Position numbers and translations under genes: made by a program | The notes under the pieces: model-generated | Seen by the model: the letters and a program-made list of their open reading frames with translations, nothing else | What the model was told of the DNA's origin: nothing | Database searches by the model: none | In this document: positions 1-13,036 of the stretch, piece by piece | How the letters are laid out: each line of letters opens with the position of its first letter | Numbering within the stretch: the first letter of the stretch is position 1 | Source: Sitta carolinensis | Lineage: Eukaryota > Chordata > Aves > Passeriformes > Sittidae | DNA length: 64,000 nucleotides | Reading direction: 5' to 3' | Assembly: GCA_032173965.1 (NCBI GenBank) | Contig: CM063285.1 | Location: 22,603,660 to 22,667,659 of the forward strand

Positions 1-636
1 TAGAGGTTGCTAGCGGAGCTACTTCACTTGTAAATAAACTAATTTCTTTACATATTTAGAAGTGTAAAGATGGGGTTTTCATTTACTAGCTGAGCAAGAC
101 ACATTCAGGTAGGAATGTAACCAAAAAAGACAGCTAAATAGTAATGTTGTTTTTTTATTTATTTTTCGGAACTTATTATCATTGTCTGTGATTTAATTTG
201 ATATTGAGGCATTTATAAAAAAAAAAAAAAAACTACCAGCAGGTCTTCAGGAGATTGCCTAGTGAGAATTGATAATGTAAGGAATTAGTAATATCTGTCC
301 ACAGCATTGTTAGGGCACACTGAACCATGCACATTTTCATTCATTTGTAGTCAGAAGTTCCGACCCATGTGAAACTTTAAAAATGCTTAAATAGCAATAA
401 TAAGGCATCATACAGCCTCAATCTAATTGAGGGGATGAGACAGCTCTCCAGTTTAGCAGCTGCTGCTGGAGCAGAAGGATTTGGTTATTTTATATTCAGC
501 AATTCATCTTGTATCAGATTTTTTTCTGATATTTTTCTATAAGTTTTGCTAAACAAAATTGGAAAAAAAATAAAGTGTTATTAGCTGAATAAATTAATAT
601 TTTAATACTTTGAGAAACTGAATATGAAGTGCTAGT

Positions 637-684
637 AAGGTATAGAATACCTTTATCATACCTTATTTATACCTTTAAGGTATA
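637..684. repeat. Cluster of inverted AAGGTAT/ATACCTT heptamers
   Basis: Five copies of one heptamer in alternating orientation lie within 48 bases: AAGGTAT at 637, ATACCTT at 647, 658 and 669, and AAGGTAT at 677. The first pair forms a 7-bp stem with a 3-base loop. The last forms an 8-bp stem (TATACCTT/AAGGTATA, 668-684) with a 1-base loop. Seen directly. Function unknown; it could be chance in AT-rich DNA or a decayed simple repeat. Confidence 0.6.
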
Positions 685-1140
685 AAATGGCTTTTATAAA
701 ATAATGCCACCAAAAGCATTTAATGTACTGCTTCATATGAATGTAACACTTGGAAAATGTTTCTATGTCACAGCACAATGTTATTTCATGAAACTCAACC
801 CCTGCAGACTAAAAAGAACCACGTTAACATCAGAAATGCATGCATGTGGATTTTAGGAAAACAAGCATGTCATGGTTTTGATTTTCTCAGATTTAGACTG
901 CCTTCTAATATCCCCATTGTATTTTCCTTATCCAAGATATAAATTTGCTTGTGAAGGAAATCAAAAGCCAAATTAGAAGTATAAAAAGAGTAACTACATT
1001 TTCAACTGCCTAAGTACTTTCTGCACTTTTTATATGCATTGCCTTGTTTCCATGGTTGAAGAACGGGAACATTGTAGGAAGAATCCTAGCTTTTAATGGA
1101 AAGCATCTACAATATGTAGAAAACTCAACAACATTTCATC

Positions 1141-1172
1141 CTGATGAGGTGTAATTTCTTTTTTTGTCCTAG
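1141..1172 (+). other. Branch point and 3' splice acceptor
   Basis: A CTGAT branch-point-like motif at 1141-1145 (A at 1144, 29 bases before the exon) is followed by a pyrimidine tract and CCTAG at 1168-1172. Spacing and order match a normal vertebrate U2-type acceptor. This is the main reason for calling the following 141 bases an exon. Confidence 0.55.
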
Positions 1173-1313
1173 CTTCTGGACCTATTTAATATGCAAAAGC
1201 AGAAACAGGTAGAACAAGCTGAAAAACTACAGGTATCTTCAGGTAGAAACAGACACCACAGAAGCAATCCAGCAAGATCTAGAACCATGAAGAACCAGCA
1301 TGAGTCTGAATGA
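1173..1313 (+). CDS. Putative terminal coding exon of an unidentified coiled-coil protein gene
   Basis: Directly after the acceptor AG one frame (phase 0) stays open for 46 codons and ends in TGA at 1311-1313; the other two frames stop early. The peptide begins LLDLFNMQKQ and continues as a K/Q/E-rich stretch that looks helical or coiled-coil for about 20 residues. It then turns basic and polar (R, H, N, S) and ends KNQHESE. A polyadenylation signal lies only 55 bases past the stop, so acceptor, open frame, stop, AATAAA and GT-rich element occur in the expected order and spacing. Upstream exons would lie left of the window. I do not recognise the gene from this short C-terminus. It could also be a chance open stretch or the last exon of a non-coding transcript; 47 open codons alone would not be significant. 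Confidence 0.5.
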   Translation, partial: LLDLFNMQKQKQVEQAEKLQVSSGRNRHHRSNPARSRTMKNQHESE

Positions 1314-1408
1314 AACCTTTGGAGTGTAACATGGTATAAATTTAGTCCCAGTCATGTAGCATAGTCAAATAAATACTAGATACATTATGCCGAAAAGTGT
1401 GTTTTCTT
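1314..1408 (+). terminator. Short 3'UTR with polyadenylation signal
   Basis: AATAAA lies at 1368-1373, a plausible cleavage zone follows around 1383-1396, and a GT/T-rich downstream element (GTGTGTTTTCTT) lies at 1397-1408. Order and distances fit a vertebrate cleavage and polyadenylation site. The resulting 3'UTR would be only about 75 bases, short but not abnormal. No later AATAAA with equally good spacing is needed to explain the exon. Confidence 0.5.
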
Positions 1409-1414
1409 CCCTTT

Positions 1415-1450
1415 AAAATAAAAAATTAAAAATAAAAATAAAAATAAAAA
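1415..1450. repeat. (AAAAT)n low-complexity tract
   Basis: A run of A with T every five to six bases, imperfect at its left end and regular (AAAAT units) to the right. It begins just after the putative polyadenylation region. Ordinary microsatellite; it could be the remnant of a poly(A) tail, but no retrotransposed body is evident upstream. Confidence 0.85.
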
Positions 1451-4400
1451 GTCTTACAGAGAATGCCTTTATAGAACAGATAATTTCAATGACTTAATGA
1501 AGCACTGCCAGAAATGAAATTTCCACTGGTTAAGAAGGTTTTCTGGAGGCATAACCAGAGAAAGATGGAATTGAATAAGCTCTATTCACAAATACCGTCA
1601 CTGTCAGGACTGACAATTTCAAGACTGCTGGTTAATTAAAATGCCACTACTCATACAGATTACTGTATTCCAGTTAAGGTTTTATGACTCTCATTCGACC
1701 CTCTTTCACACATAAAATTGTCAAATTGTTGAACTTCTGTTCTGCTTAAAATCCTTCTCTCCCATTTCTGTTATAAATAATATTTATTTTGGTTTTTGTT
1801 TGAATTTTATTGACAGGTAGGCAGGGAGAATTTGTGCAGGTTTTCTTTGCAATAATGAAAAAATCTTAGTAAACTTTCACCCATCTGAATGGAAAAAAAA
1901 AGAACTCTGAAAGAACTTCAAATATTCCCCAGTACAATTCTTTCAACTGGTGGATAGCAAGGTTTTATCTCTTTTTTTATTTAAAATCAATCACTTAGAG
2001 GAGTATCTTCCAAGAAACAGTCCAGAAGTACAAGGCCTTTGGTTTGGGAAACATTTTATGTTATATAATGTGATTTATACTATGAAATATCTGGGTTGTG
2101 AATAATCAATGCAGAGAAAGTTTTTCTGGTAATAGCTCTAGCAAATTGGGTAATTCTACTGTAAAATATTATTTGTTTCACATCATTTTGTGTCATCTTT
2201 ATGATGTGTCTCACAGCTGCTAGTATTTTATTATGTCATTTTCAGACTTTGCTGCTGCATGTTGATATGAGGTTTGATACTAAGTATCATAAAATAGTAC
2301 TCTGTAAGTAAATTGCTTCAATATCAAAACAAGACATTACAAACTATCTTTATTGCCTCTTCGTGTGCTGTGACATGCCAGAGAAGTTCACTCAGCATTG
2401 ATGGTTGTCCTGCTTACTTTTGGGTATGCTGCTAAGCAAACTTGTATTTACTCGAGCTTATGTTAATTACTTCTCAATCACCTATGACACTGTTTTTCTT
2501 AATGCATCACATTATAATCCCATTAAAGCAGATGTACACTCTCTTTAAGTTAAAAAGCCCAAGTTGAATGTATTGGTTTTCAAGCAGGGTATATAACCCA
2601 TCATTTCACCAAAAAAGGCTCTCAGAAGAAAATCACATTATATTTTGTCTGAATACAAAATGCAAAAAGATGTATACCTCATTTTTTCAGCTTCTTGGTC
2701 CAACATAATGGAATTTTCTGGAGTAAAAAAATCTTCTGGTAATATTGCTGTTCAACTTGCTGCACAAGAACAACAGGGTTTGACTTGTCTGTGACCATTA
2801 GTTGCCTCAGCATCTTGCTCTTGAAGAATACCACAGCAGAGTTTTAATTCAGGAATTTAGATGACTGAACCAGCATCTTTCCCATACTCACATGGGGTTA
2901 TACTAACACCTTGTTTCAAGGAAAGAGTGGGAATCCCAGGCTTCTGCACCCTTTTTCCTTGGGCACAGTACACCCAGGAATGTACACAAAGCTCCAGAAC
3001 ACCCACTTTATGGCTTACACAAAAATGATCAAACAGCTTGTAATTTAAAAAAACCTGCAAGTTATGTACAATAACCAGTTCTTTGAAGCTCTTGAATTTA
3101 TATAAAAAATGTATGAAGAACAAACTGAGAGTGAATGCGTGCAAAGAAACTGCTTGATTAGTTAAAACACGATCTCTGAATTATCTCAATATGACTATGA
3201 CTTCAATTAGTTCTGTGACCTCTTTCTTTGGTTTCTATGCCTCTGAAAGTGGAATGATGCAATTCTTCCATAAAGTGGTTATTAAGCTTGTGACTCTGTC
3301 ACTGACTGTGGCATCAGGGTCCAGATAAGAAGGCAAGTAGTAATAAAAACTTGGGGTTACTGCATCTTAATGTAAAAAAAATTTGGGAGAGGGTTGCAAA
3401 TTTGCAATTAGGAAGAATGGTGGCCCCACCAACAACAAGGGCAAAATGTTTCACTATTTATGCAGGTATATGTTTAGTCATTATTACCTTTTACCCTACA
3501 TGGAAATAAGGAGAATTATGACTTTCTGCAACAGAGCACCATTCTCTAGATATTTGTACAGCCATCTAGGTTTTGGTTTAAGCTTTTATAAAAGTTTGAA
3601 GATTTCAAGTTCCTGTAATAGTCCTAGAAGTAAACAGAAGAGTAAATATTTTCAGAAAGGTCAATCAATCATTTACTGTCATTGTATTTTTATGTTCGAA
3701 TGCTGCATCTAACATTCTTGGCAAAGTTTCGGAAGGTCCTTAAGACTCCTTTCTGTCATGCCTGGACTTCAGGGTAAAAAACAATGTGCTTGTTGCTGGG
3801 ATTGCTTTTGACCCTTTACTTTATAGTTTTTAAGTTATGTGAGAGAAGAGAGGAAAACTCTTAATATGCAAGGCCTGGGAAGAAGAATATAAGTACCCAA
3901 TGAGTACATCCCCAGGTGCAGGCTATTCATGCTTGAAGGCAACAATAACTATTTTGGTCCTTTCTTGGAGGTTCCATCTCACAAATGCATTCAGAATACA
4001 AAGACACAGTAGTCGAAAGGATAAAAGCGCTGCTGCCTTTGTCTGTTTGGAGGCCACAAACACTACAGTAGCCCACTTCAGAAGCCAACTACTTATCTAA
4101 AACAATAAAAAATGTCATAAACAAAGCAGTCCTTGAAGAGACAGAAGAGGTTTGTGTTCAGATGTTAAGAGAACCAAGAGATGAATCTCCAATGTTTTGC
4201 TGGAGTTCATATAAAGAAAGAATAAATAAAAGTTTTGCCACACTTGAGTAAGTAAAGTTGCAAAGCTGAGTTGAGAAAATAAGGGATGAAAGGAGCAGAT
4301 TATTCAAAAGCTTAAATTTCTGTTCAGCTTGCGTTTTCCACATCTATTGTTTCCTTCTTATTCCCCAGCTCAAATATAGTGAAAAGTTGCTCAGATTAGC

Positions 4401-5448
4401 AGGCAAGAATTACTTAGATACACAGCGCAGATTAAAATGGCAAACTGCCACAGTCTCTAGCACAGAGGCACAGTACTGTAATCCTAAATTGAATCCTAGG
4501 TAGGTTTATAGGGTAACACAGCTAAGGAGAAGGGTTGAAACCAAAATCTTTTTGTCCACTCAGCTTAAATGTTGTGCAAAGAGATAGGAGTTGTTTACCC
4601 TAGAAACAAAGGTCTTGCCTTTAAACAAAGCTCACCCATGCAGAAACCTCTTGAGAGACATATCCTGGCACACTGATGAAAGGCTTGACATCTTCTCTTT
4701 TACTTCTGCTGACTACTGACACTGGACATCACCTCCTCACCCCCACTTCAGGCGAGCAGCGATAGATATGAAAGAGCATGGGTTTTATCCTGATGCTATT
4801 AAAAGAGCCAAGATGGCCAGCTCTGGCCCATCTAGCTGGCATCATTACCACAGAGGGTCATTTTTCTTCAAATCATTATCTTCTAGGCCAGCTTATACAA
4901 GGGCTAATAAAAGAATTGTTAATGGATCTCTGAGAAAGGACAGAGCTCACTCCCTCTCTCCAGCCTAACAGGAGGAGGGCAGCAATGAGTCACAGCAGTT
5001 CTGAGGACAAAATACAGGCATTTTAGTGATAACTCAGACACCAGCACACCATAAAACTCCACTGCCTACTCATGGATGCAATAAAAGAAAGAGACTGCTG
5101 TATTATGAAGGTCAGCACTACCTTTTTTTTTTTTGTGTATTTCACTGCTTTAAATAAAGGAGTACTAAAAAAGGCATACAAGAGATCTGTGCATGAGGCT
5201 ACAATGTTTGATAAAGAAACTGAAACTGAAGTTGCCTTCTAGAAGATCTAGCTTTTAAAAAGTTTGGGAAACCTTGCGATAGTCACTGAGTGATGTGCGT
5301 GAACAAATCTTGAAGAGCACCAGGTGTGGGCATCACGAATATATGCTTCTCCCTGAATTCCAGCACTACAGAAAATACATGCATGTGGACTTTGTCAATG
5401 TGCACGAACACCTCAGCTAGTCCACTTCTACTTTAGAGAAAAGAATCA

Positions 5449-5477
5449 GACAGATCTCTGGAGGACAGATCTCTGGA
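5449..5477. repeat. Short tandem duplication, period 15
   Basis: GACAGATCTCTGGA occurs at 5449-5462 and again at 5464-5477, separated by one G. The two copies are identical, indicating a recent small duplication by slippage. No functional implication. Confidence 0.8.
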
Positions 5478-8193
5478 GACTGTAAACTGAGCAACTCAGC
5501 CCTTAATCAGTCTTCCCAGGATCCTATCAGGTGAAGTCTTGTCCACAGTCCCTAGGGCAGTGTGTTTCAGGGCTTGGCCCTCCCATGGTTCTCAGCACTT
5601 CTGTTAAATTATGTTCTTTACCACAAAGATTCTGAAATAAATACATGAAAAATAATTGGGGACTTCATCTGTGCATACAGCTAATTTGATCTCAGCCTCT
5701 CAGCCACAATATGGCTGAAACATTACACATTATATATTACGCATAAAGTCATTACAGTAACACCATAAAAATAAAAAAAACAGTTCTGAAAAAGCATTTT
5801 GTCACATCCTGTAATCTGCGCATATTTTAAAGCTCAGATTTCTTGGAGAAAACAAAACTCATTTTCTGCTATCCCTTTGTGATGTCTCAACTACTGCTCT
5901 CAATATTCAGTAGTAAGTGATTTTCAAGGCTCCAGATAAAAAATTGCTTTCCTGATATTTTTTTGAAATATGCTATAAAATCTGCTTGCAACAGATAATA
6001 TTAGCCATAGAGACTCTTAAACCTCTGTTCACAAATTAATTTTCTGAAGACGGTCACAATTATGAACCAAATAATGCATGCTTATCTCTCAATGCAAGAG
6101 TTAATGCCTAAACACTGTTCCTTTTGCTTGGCAGCTTTTAATTGCAGAAAGTAGTTCACTGAATTGGTGTTTATTATTTAGATACCATGCTGTTTTTCTT
6201 GCTAAAGGTAAGTTTCATATAGGTTCAGAGTCTTTTTCACGTGTCAACCAAGAGCCATTACAATATTTTTTCCTCTGTATCTATCTTCACCTGATGGTTC
6301 AGTCCCACAGTAGCCATTTGTTCCAGCCTACCTGTTTAGAGTTATGAGGACAAATTATGGAAAACACAATTAATCTTTTTCCTCTCAATCTTAGAATTAA
6401 GAACAATCCAGTTTGAAGACCAGACCAAAGTTTAGACTTCACTTCCCATTAATGTTCATGAAAGTTTCCCCATATTTCAGTGGATGATGATAATGATTTC
6501 ACAAAGTGACTTACACACTTGATAAGCTGGAGGGCTACTCAATGTCACAGCTCTCCCACCTTTAATTCTGGTAGTAGCACTGAAACACAAAAAACCAAAG
6601 GAGCAGAGTTAAAAAAAAAGTAAAAAAATAAAATTAAGCAGGAAAAAACCCAGAAAATAAAATATGATACAATAAGATACCAGACAATATGATACTCTGG
6701 ACTGAGTGCCTCCAGTGCTTGCTTATGTGATATATAATATAGTCCATGAAAACCACAGAATTCTGTGGATTTTATGAATACATTTTTGGAGACTTAGGAT
6801 GTTGCTTTAGAGATTTCACTTTGTACAACTTGAAATTTTGCAGAATGTCCAGTAATCTTCAAAGGTTCTGATTTATTTTTGTGGTGGAGAAGGCTGATTA
6901 TTTCATGTTGCACAATCAGAGAAGTTCTGGTTTAATAACTAAAGAAAAAAATTTTGTTATTTATGTTCTGTTTACAATACCATTAATCCTATATCAACAC
7001 TTAAATCAGTATTTATTTTACACTGAATTCCCATCTTTCATTGAGGTGTATAAGAAGAAGACATGCCTTAATTAAAAAGAGGATGGACTGATGTGAAAGT
7101 GGTGGGCCTTTGATTGCTAGTGAGGAGGGATATGAATTGCACTCATTAAAATAGAATGTTGATAAGGACAGGCTATAAATCTGCAAATGGGTTGCCCCGG
7201 AGATGTGTTTTGGAGATAATTTTGCATGTAAACCAAAGACCTGACAATAAAAACAGTGAAGCATTGCTTTACACAGTGCACAAGAGGAAGAGATGTTTCT
7301 TTAGAAAGACAAAATTCACCTTCTTCATAGCAAATATATGCCTAGATTAATAAATACCTGCATTTCAAACATTATCAGGGAAAGAAATTATCATTAAGTA
7401 GATGATAAAACAGCTTGATTATAACATGACTATGACGAGAAAGAAAAGGATAAGAAATGATTGCTGAAATATGAAATTTAAGAAAGGGTAACTTTCAGAA
7501 ATAGTGCTTATTGTATTTGAAAACTGAGTTAAGCTCAGTGTGCATGAAACAAAGACTCAAAATGAAAGTTTATAGCACATCCCCTTGTTAGGCATTCTTT
7601 TCTTGATTCAGAATTGTGCGGCACTATTAGGAGAGCTGTAAAACAAAGGCTCTTTCAGCTCTTAGAGGTGCAAGTGATGTAATGACCTTCAACCAGACAA
7701 GCTGACATTTTAGTCTAGTCGGAGAGGACAGTGTAAAATTATATCATAAGTCAACATAGTCCTAACCAAGATGGAAAAGAGAACAAGCTTCTCTGCCTAT
7801 ACACTTTGGAGGATCGTAGAGCTGGTAATGCAGACAGACAAGCAGGGAGATTCGGAACAGCTTTGCTGTGAAAAGCAAAGCTTCAGAAACTCTCTAATAT
7901 AAAAGGCAGGAAGTCACAGGATTAAGAAAACACAAACAGGGAAGAACGGAGAAGAGACTGAAGGAGGTCTAATATAAATTAATGTGGTAGCCAGATAAGC
8001 AATTCGTTGTCAGTGGCAGAGAAGGAAGGAAAGCATTAAAGAGGAGGGTGAGGGTGAATCCAGCTAGCATGCTGGTTTTAACAAAACATTCCAGTACCCC
8101 TAAGAATGTGCTTCCCTTTAAGAAGACTTTTTCTACACAGCCTCATTAGGGAAGAAGAAAGTGACAAGGAAAATAAATGTGCCTCAGTAAAAG

Positions 8194-8208
8194 AAAAAAA
8201 AAAAAAAA
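8194..8208 (+). repeat. Poly(A) run
   Basis: Fifteen A residues preceded, 16 bases upstream, by AATAAA (8172-8177). The combination resembles the end of a retroposed transcript, but I cannot recognise a body or flanking target duplication, so only the homopolymer is annotated. Confidence 0.8.
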
Positions 8209-9872
8209 GAACAGGAAACATGAGATAAAATAAACTGCAATAACATGTACTGCACTCAGCTTAAAATCTTTTTTAAATTATCAATAGAATCAATAGTTAC
8301 TTTAATGGCCTTCATAACCACTGATCACACAACTTGAAGAATTCTAGTAAAGATGCTGATAGTAATAGCAGGAGCATTATCAGACCTGCAATAACGGAGG
8401 TAATGTTTTTCTGTTGTAATGCAAAGTAACACCTGCCATTTCTGTTTACCAGAATTGATTCCATCAAAGATCATTTGTTCCTTTGAGCCAGTTATTACAT
8501 AGCCATAATAATTTTACAAACACTGAATATCAAAGCATATTACTAAAGAAACCCACTCTCTTCTGCAAAACTGCTGAAGATGGATAAGGAAAGGATAAAG
8601 TTGTACTATCCATTTGCCTCCGTATTACTAGAACAAGCTCCTCCATCTTGGAACATTTTAATTATGTAAATACATGGTAATTTTTGATTCAAAGAATGTT
8701 TTCTTTTACTCTAAATTTGGAAGTAATATTACTGTGACTTAAAAAAAAAAAATCCCAAACAGTTATTTGGATAAATAATTGCTGCTTTGAAATACATGAG
8801 TTGCACAGTAGAAGAATGAGCCAATTACTGCTCTTCAAAACTTGCAAACAAAGCTGCACAATCAATACTCTTCTGGGTCTTTACAATTACCCATGCTGAC
8901 AATGTGGCCAGTGTAAATATGTCTGCTCAGCTGCTATTTAGTTTATCCCTTCTGACTAAGACAGTTTGGAAGTGTATTATTGGTTCAGAATGAATGAAGA
9001 ATGAAAATTTCTTGGTTACAGTTAATAAGAATTGAGATGCCCAAAGTTCATGGTCAAACTTTAATCTACAGATAATATCATAAAAGTAGTCAAAGAAAAA
9101 GAGAAGAGCCCATCAAAAAAATCACACAGCTACTTACGAAAACTCACAGAATCAAAAGAATGACACTGGAACAGGAAAACTACACCAGAAACAAAACTTT
9201 CTCTGTAATCAAATTATACATTATGCTAAAAGAGCATGTTAACCATACATTACTCCTGACCTGTAGTCTGAAAATCTTAGGGGGGGGTTACCTACGGCAG
9301 GAAGAGGTAATGCAAATATCCTTTAAAAAACTGAGATCGAAGTTCTACTTGGATTATCAGGTACATCTGTTCAGGAGTTGTGATTCACTCCAGGTGCTTC
9401 CTGTTCTGCAAACACATTTCTCATCTAAAAACCTGTCTGGATGTTGTTCAACAATCCCATCATCAGGAACACTTCTCACTTCTACATTAAGTCTCAGAAT
9501 GAAGATTACTTACTGCTGTAAGTAGATATACAGAAAAGAAAGAAACTTAGAAAGATAATAAAGAGCTAAATTGGGAGCTCTGTTTTTTGGGAAAAAGATT
9601 GTGTGGAAATATGCATATATAAAAACTGTTCTAATTTTATCATATATTAGTTTCCACAGAGGTATTTTGAAAGCATTAATAAAATTCATTAAATCATTTT
9701 CTTGTAAAGTCAACAGTAGTTAAAAAATATTTTAAATGTATGATGAGCAGTGTAGGTCAGGAGAAATTCATTTTTCCACTGGGATAAAGGTGATCTATGT
9801 GTGGAGTTGTTGAGCAATATTTCCATTTAACCCAGCTGAATACATGCATTCTTCATAAACTTGCTAATTCTT

Positions 9873-9899
9873 GGAAGGAAAAGAAAGAAAAGAAAGAAC
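9873..9899. repeat. (GAAA/AAAGA)n purine tract
   Basis: An uninterrupted purine tract of GGAA, GAAA and AAAGA units, forming an ordinary short microsatellite. Confidence 0.8.
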
Positions 9900-12800
9900 A
9901 TCTGAATTGTTTCAGAGTACAACTCAACTGCTGTCATCAAAGGGGTAGTGAAAATATTCAATAAGTATAACTTTTTCCAATCTAGGACATTTTGTTCTGA
10001 GAAGTCTGCATACAAATTACAATAAAATACAGAAATCACACTTGAAAAATCAGCAATCATTTAAAAAAAAAAAATTCTTTTGAGAGACATCTGTAATAAC
10101 AAAAGCATAACTCAGGAAGTAGAACCCAAGTAGACTGCAAACAAAGGTAAATACTTCCATGACCAGCCTTGCAATTTTTCATCTCTGCAAATTGTTCCCC
10201 TACAAATCCTTTAGCAATGGCTTGTGAAAGTTGTGGGCTGCCCTATGCAAACCACAGCTTCATCTGTTTTCCAGTGTGCTCCCCACATATCCACAATCAT
10301 CGCTTGTTCCCTCTACCTTCTTTACTTAGCACTACAACTACAGAGCCAATTATTCCTTTCATTTTCTTAAGAAATCTGCTCAGATCCATGTTCTGCTCTT
10401 TGCTTACCTCTCCTCTGCTCAGGAGGTGGGGAAGCAACCCTGCCAGTCAAACAGATGCACAGGAGATGGCATTTCATTGTTCAGGCTAGTTGACAAATTT
10501 CCCAGTAGCTTGGGTATCACGAGTTAGTATATTTTGTAACAATTAATATGGAGCATCATAAACTCTGTGTGTAGCTGCATGTCATCAGAATTTGGGATTG
10601 TATTGCTGTTCTACTACTATAGAAGGCTTTGTCATTTTCTCAAAGCAGCATCTTTTTAAGCTCTACAAATGCATTTCAAGTTTCTTAAATATGTAGTTTA
10701 AATTTAGCTAATTAAAGAAAAGAGACAGATATAAAACATTATTGGCTGGTAAAAGATTTCCACTCTGTACACAACACCAATTATAAAATGTGTGATTTTA
10801 AAAAAAAAAAACTTGTTTAATCAGACGATACAAAATACTCGTTGCAATACTCATTTACTTTCATTTGCTTTTTCCCTTGAGAAAAACACTAGGAATTTTT
10901 TCCAGGGCCTCAAATTTCTCTGCTTTTAAAAATGTATCCTATCTTGTCAACATGCTCTCGTTCATCCAGTTTTTCCAAAGTGTAGTTGAATGCAAATCAC
11001 ACCTTTCCCTGCAGTGCTGAGCTTGGCAAAAAGTACATCCATTAACCTGATGGCTAAGAATATTTGCAATTTCTTTTGTTTCTTTTGACAGCTTCTTAAC
11101 AGTTTTTTTTGGTCAGAGATTCTTTGCACAGTACTCTTTGTTCTGTTTTGATTCCTCCTTTAAATTCTGTTATTATTGCTTTTCTGACAGCTAATCTCCA
11201 TTTCCCTTTAAGTGCAAGTATCTATCCATTTGCTGTCAGAGAATTCTCCTCCCAGCTTGTTACACCTTGCCATTTAGCATCTTCTAATACACCAGAAACT
11301 GAACGATATTATTTTAACCCTTGCCTTTGTCTATGCTTTGGATTACTTATTTTACAAACTGGTGATGAAAAGCCAATGTGGACTTTTGGCTACTCCCTGA
11401 TTCAGCACCTCAGTTAGCACTGGCTGTGTACCTGACGTGGAGCCTGCAAACCAAGGAGAGGAAGAAACACCCTTCCATGTGCTAGGGATGCTGATCAAAC
11501 AGTCCAGCAAGTAAACACAGTCACACACTACCAGATTTTCACACTGCAGACATAATTTTTACCCTGCCCAACATTACAGGTGTCACAGGAGAGGTAAATT
11601 TTTAAAAATTATCAAGGAAGACAGAAGCAGAACTGGGAATATGATTTGAATTTCTACAACTCCAGTTCACCTTTATAGCTACCAGCAAGCATTTCTTCTA
11701 CTCTTTTGCCTCTGCTAAAGCATTCAAAAGTACTTCTGTGGAGAGACCCAAGAAACTACGCAGGAATTGTATCTGCTAATATTTTGCTCTGATTGAAGAC
11801 TGGGCATAGACATAGAAATTATTCTTGAAGGGGTGAGACCACAACAACTATAATTGCTATTCAGTGTGAAACAGTACATTGTTATAAATACTCATTCAGT
11901 AGCACATCAGGCCATTTGCTGACTCTCATTTACCTGTGAGTCTCTTTGTGCTTGTAAAAATCACAGCACTGAGCTAAGCATACTGTGCTTTTACCACCTA
12001 GAACTATAGCAGGAAGGCTACTTAAGCATAACCTGTCCTATTAGCAAACATTTTAGGTGATATGCTGATTTCTTAAAAGCAAATAATGTCTATCTCTCAT
12101 TAACCATTTTATATCTTTCTACTTCTAACAGTGAGGAAAAAATGCTACTAACACTTTGTTGATATTTGAGATCTCCCTTTGTTGATATATTCATTTGTGC
12201 TAAGCTCATGTTCATCTTTCTAGCAAAAAATAATAAATGATTGATCACAGGCCTTCAGTTAATTTTTTGGCCAATGATAAACAGAGAGTAATGTTCATGT
12301 TTTTTAATACTGCCATTTAATAATCACTTTCCTGTTTTAAAGATGCTTTTATTATCTTGCATTTCAAACAGTTATTTCATTACATACTTTTTAATGCAAG
12401 AATAAGTCTGGAATATTAACATTAACAAATTCTTTGAGTTGAAGTTTCCACAGTAACTTCCATCCATTACTTTGTATGCTTATGTTCTCTAATTTATGTG
12501 TTCTTAATATCCTCTTTCTGTTATATTATAAAAAACAAGTAAATAAAACAAATTATCATTATTTCTATATTCAAACACTCAAAAATGTGGTAGGAAATCT
12601 GAACACACACACATCTCTTGAGATAGACAGAATTTCTCATTACATACTTAGTATGCAAAGTTAAACTAATTTGCTGAAAGCCAGATTAAGACAATGGTTT
12701 CTATTATTGCTGACACATTTTATTGCAACTCTAGGTTCTTGAAAGAGTTGAGAAAATTGTCTCTTATCAGCCTTCACCAGAAATAAAGTGTTACACTGTC

Positions 12801-13036
12801 GGAGACATGACCCACTTTCATGGGTTTGGTTTTTTTTTTTTGCTCTGAGAAACAGAAGGGTAAAAAGACAAGAGGATGTAGCTCGCTATGCAAGAAGAGA
12901 CATGGACAAGGCTTCTTGGAACTTTCAGACTCCTTTGGCATCCAAGAAATGGCTAGCAAGGTTTTATCTCAAAGGAGTTCCTCAGACAACTGTTTGCTAG
13001 GTCTTCATCAAAAGCAAACATGCATATAGGTAGCAA

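Larger units (their letters stand above)
1..1172 (+). other. Putative last intron of a gene entering from the left
   Basis: AT-rich sequence without a supportable exon, ending in a good 3' splice site at 1171-1172. If the exon at 1173 is real, this whole stretch is intronic. It contains a 16-base A run (217-232) and a cluster of inverted ATACCTT/AAGGTAT heptamers at 637-684. The 61-codon open frame at 757-942 has no recognisable content. The intron assignment rests entirely on the downstream exon. Confidence 0.45.
1409..13036. other. Intergenic, AT-rich, no supportable gene
   Basis: No exon, RNA gene or large transposon fragment is recognisable here. It holds an (AAAAT)n tract (1415-1450), a 15-bp-period duplication (5449-5477), A-runs (8194-8208 and others) and an AAAGA-type tract (9873-9899). 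Open frames at 9160-9525 (121 codons) and 10169-10489 (106 codons) show no domain, signal peptide or splice context, and I regard them as chance. Repeat-free blocks at about 8220-9000 look compositionally like possible conserved non-coding DNA, but this cannot be tested here. Confidence 0.6.

Noticed and set aside
8080..8208. Possible processed pseudogene ending in AATAAA (8172) and poly(A) (8194-8208)
   Set aside because: The upstream sequence resembles no transcript I recognise and no target duplication is visible; A-runs are common in this window.
9160..9525. 121-codon + strand open frame
   Set aside because: No domain, signal peptide, low-complexity pattern or splice context that suggests a real protein; a frame this long is expected now and then in 64 kb.
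10169..10489. 106-codon + strand frame with several Cys and Pro
   Set aside because: The CESC...CFPVC words hint at a metal site, but spacing fits no finger I know and there is no exon context.
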